From an uncultured Collinsella sp. (GTDB taxonomy: Bacteria; Actinomycetota; Coriobacteriia; Coriobacteriales; Coriobacteriaceae): 32,445 bases of DNA. The stretch is taken from the NCBI GenBank assembly GCA_900547025.1, contig UREZ01000010.1, forward strand, positions 1 to 32,445. The letters run 5' to 3'. The position numbers and the translations under genes are program-made. This document shows positions 29,101 to 32,445 of this stretch, piece after piece (position 1 is the stretch's first letter; every line of letters starts with the position of its first letter). The notes below the pieces were generated by a model. That model was not told the origin of the DNA. It did no database searches and saw only the letters and a program-made list of their open reading frames with translations.

Positions 29101-32100
29101 TTGACGGCAAGGTCGACTTTGGCAAGATCGCCTTTACGCTCGACGACCTTAACAAGGCTCTGGGCGAGAAGCCCGAGAAGCGCGAGCACACCTTTACCTA
29201 CACCGTGACCGAGTCCGGCGAAGTGGCTGGCGTGACCAACGACGCCAAGCTGTCGCGCAAGGTTTCCTTCACCGTGACTGATGACGGCAAGGGCAATCTG
29301 AGCGTATCCCGCAAGCCGGACGGCGATGTGGCATTTACGTTCACCAATACCTATAACGTGACGCCTGTCGAGACGAGCGTTACCGACCAGATCACCGCGA
29401 ACAAGGTCCTGACTGGCCGCAATCTCATGGACAGCGAGTTCTCCTTCGAGCTCGTCGAGGGCGACAAGGTCGTCGCCACCGGCACCAACGACGCCAGCGG
29501 CAACATCACGATGGGCGCCGTGAAGTACGACAAGGCCGGCAAGCACACCTACACGCTGCGCGAGGTCAACGGCGGAACCACCAGCAAGGGCATCACGTAC
29601 GGCGACGCCAAGTACACCATCGAGACCACCATTACCGACAAGGGCGATGGCACGCTCAAGGCTGAGCATGTCCTGAAGGACGCCACGGCTGCGACCTTCA
29701 AGAACACCTACAGCGTGACCCCGCTCGACGCAGAGCTCGACTTTGATCTGAGTAAGGCTATCGACGGTCGCGACTGGACGGACTCCGACGAGTTCAGCTT
29801 TACCATCACCGCCGCCGAGGGCACCCCGCTGCCCGATCCTGCAACCGTGACCGTGAACAAGCACGATGCGAAGGATGGCATCGCTGCCGTCAAGTTCGGC
29901 AAGATCCGCTACACGGCTGCCGGAACCTACACGTACGAGATCCGCGAGAACGCGGGTAACGCGGCCGGCATGGCGTATGACGGGCATGTCGCGACCGCCG
30001 AAGTGACCGTGACCGAGAACGGCGAGGGCAAGCTGACCGCCAACGTCACCAAGAAGGAAAGCGGCCGCTTCACCAACACGTACCGCACTGAGCTTAACTA
30101 CACCGCGGCCGGCGGCCTCAAGCTCAGCAAGAGCCTCTCCGGACGTCCTATGACCGAGGGCCAGTTCACGTTTACCGTGACGCCTGCCGACGAGGCCTCG
30201 GCCAACGCGCTTGGCCTGCTGCCCGGAGCCAACAACTTCAAGTCCCCTGCGACGGCAGAGGCAACGGTCGGACTGATCGACATTCTGGCTGGTCATGAGG
30301 TTAAATTTACGCAGGCTGACGCCGGCAAGACCTTCACGTACACCGTAGCCGAGAAGAATGACGGCAAGCCCGGTTACACCTACGACGACGCCGTGCGTAC
30401 CGTGACGATCGCCGTCGCCGATGACGGTGCCGGTACGCTTACCGCCACGACGACCGTCTCCGGCGGTCCCGAGGGTACGCATACGACGGTCCACAAGAGC
30501 GGTGAGAACAAGGTCGAGAGTGCCCTGGTCCCGTTCCACAACAGTTACAGCGCTACGACCAACACGCCTGGTGGCACCGCTGCTCAGGTCGTTGCCACCA
30601 AGACTCTGACCGGTCGCCCGATGGCCGACGGCGAGTTCTGGTTCGGCATCGCCTATCAGGGTGAGCTTGTGGCATACGAAAACCTCAAGCCCAATATCGG
30701 CGGGCACGTGAGCTTTGATACGCTGCACTACGACACTAAGATGCTTGCTAATCTTGAGGCTGCTGGGCTTGCTTATCGTACCGATAAGGACGGTAAGCTT
30801 GCCTGGACCATTAACTACACGGCCTACGAAGATTTATTCGGGCTGCCGAATGGCGTTTCCGCTACAACGTGGAGCTTTGGCTTTAAGGTTATCGTCGTCG
30901 ACAACGGTGACGGTACCCTGACGGCAACGGTCGACTACGGCGGCGTCGAGCCCTTGTTCGAGAACGTCTACGGCGCCGAAGCCGTCGATGCCGCGCTCAC
31001 CGGCATTAAGAAGCTCCAAGCTGCCGAGGGCCTGACCCCGGCTGACATCACGGGCAAGTTCACCTTTACCGTGACCGCCGGCGAGTCTGGTGCCCCGATG
31101 CCCGAGCGCACGACCGCAACCAACGACGCGGCTGGCAACGTGGACTTTGGCAAGATCCACTTTACGCTCGAGGACCTCAACCGCGCTCTGGGCGTGACGG
31201 ACGATGCGACCGATAAGGCCGAGGCAGACGAAGCTGACGAAGCCGAGGCCGACGAGGCAGAGGCCGACGAGGCAGAGGCTGAAGAGGCCGACACCGATGC
31301 CAACGCCGACGAGCCCGAGCCCGCAGCCCCCACCGCTCCGCGCTCGCACACCTTTACTTACACGGTGACCGAGTCCGGTAGTGCCCCTGGCGTGACCAAT
31401 GACACCAACGCCACGCGCAAGGTTTCCTACACCGTGTCTGACGACGGTGCCGGGCATCTGAGCGTCAAGCGCGAAGGCGACGACGGTGCTGCCTTCACGT
31501 TTACCAACACCTACGGCGTGGCACCTACCAATTCGTCCGTGACCGATCAGGTCAAGACAGTCAAGCGCCTGACTGGACGCGACCTTGCAGCAGGCGAGTT
31601 CACGTTTGAGCTGCTCGAGGACGACGTGGTTGTCGCTAACGGCACCAACGACGCTAACGGCACCGTGACGCTGAGCCCGATTCGCTACGAGGCACCCGGC
31701 ACGCACACGTACGCGCTGCGCGAGGCTTGCCCCAACGCGCTCGGCCTGTACAAGGGCGTCACCTATGACGGCACGACCTACACCGTCGTGACCACCGTCT
31801 CCGACAACGGCGACGGCACGCTGACCGCGACGCACAAGCTCGAGGGAACCACCGAGTCGGCTGGCTTTACCAACAAGTATCACGCCATGCCTACGCAGGT
31901 TTCCATCGGCGCTATCAAGGTGCTCGAGGGACGCGAACTCAAGAAGGACGAGTTTAGCTTTAAGCTCGTTGGCGAGGACATCGAGTCTACGGTTACCAAC
32001 GATGCCGACGGCAAGATCAACTTTGACAAGTTTGAGTACGACGAGCCCGGTACGCACGCCTACACCATCAGCGAGGTCAAGGGCGACGAGGTCGATATGA

Positions 32101-32414
32101 CCTACGACAAGTCCGTCTTTACCGTGACCGTCAACGTGGTCGATGACGGCGAGGGCAACCTCAAGGCGAACGTCGCCTTTACCAAGGGCGACAGGAGCGT
32201 CGAGGGTATCGTGTTCAACAACACGTACAAGAAGCCCGAGACGCCCGTGCCGACACCCGATCCCGGCACGCCCAAGACCGTGACGAACATCGTCAAGACG
32301 GTCAAGGGTTTCCTGCCCACCACGGGTGACCAGCAGGCCGCCGCATTGCTCATGGCATTCGTCATTGCCATGGCCGGTGTCGGAGCCCTGGTCTGGGGTA
32401 TCCGTAAGCGCTAG
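26127..32414 (+). CDS. LPXTG cell-wall-anchored adhesin with vWA domain and ten isopeptide (Spy0128/FctA-like) repeats
   Basis: The 2095-residue protein has a signal peptide (MSKHTRGLLAVILAVVLVLP, cleaved near residue 25-32). Its vWA domain (about 118-358) has the MIDAS D-x-S-x-S at Asp122, Ser124 and Ser126 and TDG at Asp256. After a middle region of unknown fold (about 360-690) come ten tandem pilin-like domains (about 690-2033). A Pro-rich spacer then leads to the sortase motif LPTTG (2063-2067), a membrane helix and a basic tail (RKR). The domains repeat the K-x-L-x-G-R start and the F-x-N-x-Y end expected to supply Lys and Asn for isopeptide bonds, with HEV/REV-type Glu between. The start at 26127 follows AAGGGAG; an ATG at 26094 adds 11 non-signal residues. 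Domain 8 has an acidic EADEA insert (about 1693-1735). No sortase is in the window. It probably mediates adhesion or forms a pilus-like stalk. Confidence 0.9.
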   Translation: MSKHTRGLLAVILAVVLVLPAAAFAMLPEANARSSTGMDGPTVSGPTVVDPDTTGRWEIWAAGHSGNKVTTQNVGRIWTDKTVMATGENKASDFVTTLSAMSSTSNSTVTVTTPLDIVMVLDASGSMDDPMGGGDRTKRIDALKGAANSFIDTIAKQNEAIEGVDRQHRVAIVKFAGDKTDKVGNDTYYQGQYKYNHSQVMKGLTDCFGGNVKALKDTVAGIKPSGATRADYGLELAGDITSGRADAKKIVVFFTDGKPTSYSEFDSDVANAAVTAAKKMKDGKATVYTIGIFSGADPVADPSKKGTSDVNKFMHAVSSNYPDATSYASDELGTRAENSDYYKSATNAEELKKVFDDISQAITSEPPYPTEIHKGYDETKSGYITFTDELGDFMQVDGFTEVVINGMSFTKASKTVNKETNTDTYEFSGKAKDLLITVQRAGDDNPRKGDIVTVNIPASLIPLSHFKTVDGKLSVDNVKPIQVKYASSVKSAALDNLFTPEKVAGLKNYIEHNTTVVDGTKTVSFYANKWSGGALGDTVATFEPADTNRYYYFQKQTPIYADKDCTQPAKNSLADTGTYYYKDEFEERGSNGEAKPATAVIEFVGGDAAKFDGALVADEDGNLSFSVGTARLAFIDELHTTKGSVGGNSTGTATDVLNPKWNNVSAKATATHVNSYLGNNGKISFAYDMTPAMVNTKASFGLTKVLKGRDWTNADAFEFGLTSESGAPMPAARTATVRKADLDQGKAAIDFGTIEYTEPGTYVYKVSEKHAGTTIDGIAYSKNVAEITVTVTPDKKGELSAGVKVTSGETEFKNVYATNPVESSVTDQITVTKSLTGRDLTADEFSFELLEIIDKEVKPVETVKNAADGKVTFSAIKYTEIGQHTYKLHEVKGNAGGIDYDDAVYTIVTTIADNGKGQLVATHELKDAKDVKSIEFKNAYTTNATEASLAGIKNLQVDDALTPADITGKFTFTVTGEEGAPMPASTSVHNDVDGKVDFGKIAFTLDDLNKALGEKPEKREHTFTYTVTESGEVAGVTNDAKLSRKVSFTVTDDGKGNLSVSRKPDGDVAFTFTNTYNVTPVETSVTDQITANKVLTGRNLMDSEFSFELVEGDKVVATGTNDASGNITMGAVKYDKAGKHTYTLREVNGGTTSKGITYGDAKYTIETTITDKGDGTLKAEHVLKDATAATFKNTYSVTPLDAELDFDLSKAIDGRDWTDSDEFSFTITAAEGTPLPDPATVTVNKHDAKDGIAAVKFGKIRYTAAGTYTYEIRENAGNAAGMAYDGHVATAEVTVTENGEGKLTANVTKKESGRFTNTYRTELNYTAAGGLKLSKSLSGRPMTEGQFTFTVTPADEASANALGLLPGANNFKSPATAEATVGLIDILAGHEVKFTQADAGKTFTYTVAEKNDGKPGYTYDDAVRTVTIAVADDGAGTLTATTTVSGGPEGTHTTVHKSGENKVESALVPFHNSYSATTNTPGGTAAQVVATKTLTGRPMADGEFWFGIAYQGELVAYENLKPNIGGHVSFDTLHYDTKMLANLEAAGLAYRTDKDGKLAWTINYTAYEDLFGLPNGVSATTWSFGFKVIVVDNGDGTLTATVDYGGVEPLFENVYGAEAVDAALTGIKKLQAAEGLTPADITGKFTFTVTAGESGAPMPERTTATNDAAGNVDFGKIHFTLEDLNRALGVTDDATDKAEADEADEAEADEAEADEAEAEEADTDANADEPEPAAPTAPRSHTFTYTVTESGSAPGVTNDTNATRKVSYTVSDDGAGHLSVKREGDDGAAFTFTNTYGVAPTNSSVTDQVKTVKRLTGRDLAAGEFTFELLEDDVVVANGTNDANGTVTLSPIRYEAPGTHTYALREACPNALGLYKGVTYDGTTYTVVTTVSDNGDGTLTATHKLEGTTESAGFTNKYHAMPTQVSIGAIKVLEGRELKKDEFSFKLVGEDIESTVTNDADGKINFDKFEYDEPGTHAYTISEVKGDEVDMTYDKSVFTVTVNVVDDGEGNLKANVAFTKGDRSVEGIVFNNTYKKPETPVPTPDPGTPKTVTNIVKTVKGFLPTTGDQQAAALLMAFVIAMAGVGALVWGIRKR

Positions 32415-32445
32415 GCACGCTGGCAGCGCCCGGGGCCAAAAGGCC

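Noticed and set aside
27201..30728. 1175-residue open frame on the minus strand inside the adhesin
   Set aside because: It is opposite a clear multidomain gene, with low-complexity His/Arg/Val/Leu-rich composition and no ribosome site; an artefact of GC-rich codon bias.
30834..32057. 407-residue minus-strand frame opposite the adhesin C-terminal repeats
   Set aside because: Mirror of repeated codons; no start signals or domain.

Overview
The window looks like a chromosomal segment of a high-GC anaerobic gut actinobacterium of the class Coriobacteriia, most likely Collinsella or a close relative. This is inferred from the codon bias, the Ech-type hydrogenase, the FolP-FolK fusion and the LPXTG isopeptide-domain adhesin; no rRNA or other taxonomic marker is present.

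Layout. (1) 1-6043 is mostly core metabolism: the N-terminal part of exonuclease III (minus strand), a sirtuin deacylase, a fused dihydropteroate synthase/HPPK with a long low-complexity insert, a degenerate biotin-ligase-like protein, then an AAA_14/DUF4143 ATPase bracketed by three copies of one ~43-bp palindrome, then type III pantothenate kinase (minus). (2) 6240-16324 is an integrated island of about 10 kb. It begins at an initiator tRNA-Met gene and ends at a perfect 58-bp copy of the tRNA 3' part plus the first terminator arm (6274-6331 and 16267-16324). A third, degenerate copy at 11690-11735 lies beside a decayed integrase, so the island looks composite. The left half carries an alpha-glucoside utilisation module: an RpiR-type regulator convergent with a PTS EIICB / small membrane protein / GH4 6-phospho-alpha-glucosidase operon. 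The right half carries IS debris fused to a BspA-like fragment, an HTH regulator divergent from a small membrane protein, gene remnants, and an AlbA_2/ATPase protein with an AGTC-rich upstream region. (3) 16325-18787 holds an array of three 57-bp hairpin units with 80-81 bp periodicity, followed by an old-yellow-enzyme/2-enoate reductase family flavoenzyme. (4) 19228-25425 holds a stand-alone transposase-type HTH protein and a complete five-gene Ech (group 4) [NiFe]-hydrogenase operon in which the EchA (antiporter) and EchB (NuoH-like) membrane subunits are one polypeptide. (5) 25426-26126 is non-coding and carries two related long hairpin elements and a cluster of TGTCTCA motifs. (6) 26127-32414 encodes a 2095-residue cell-wall-anchored adhesin: signal peptide, vWA domain, ten Spy0128/FctA-like isopeptide domains, LPTTG anchor.

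How the genes work together. The hydrogenase should couple oxidation of reduced ferredoxin to H2 release and ion export, suiting a fermenter. The island adds uptake and cleavage of a phosphorylated alpha-glucoside. The adhesin is a surface colonisation factor. The most unusual items are the EchA-EchB fusion, the DHPS barrel insertion, the palindromes around the ATPase, the regular hairpin array at 16.4-16.6 kb, and the related hairpin elements at 25.5-25.9 kb.
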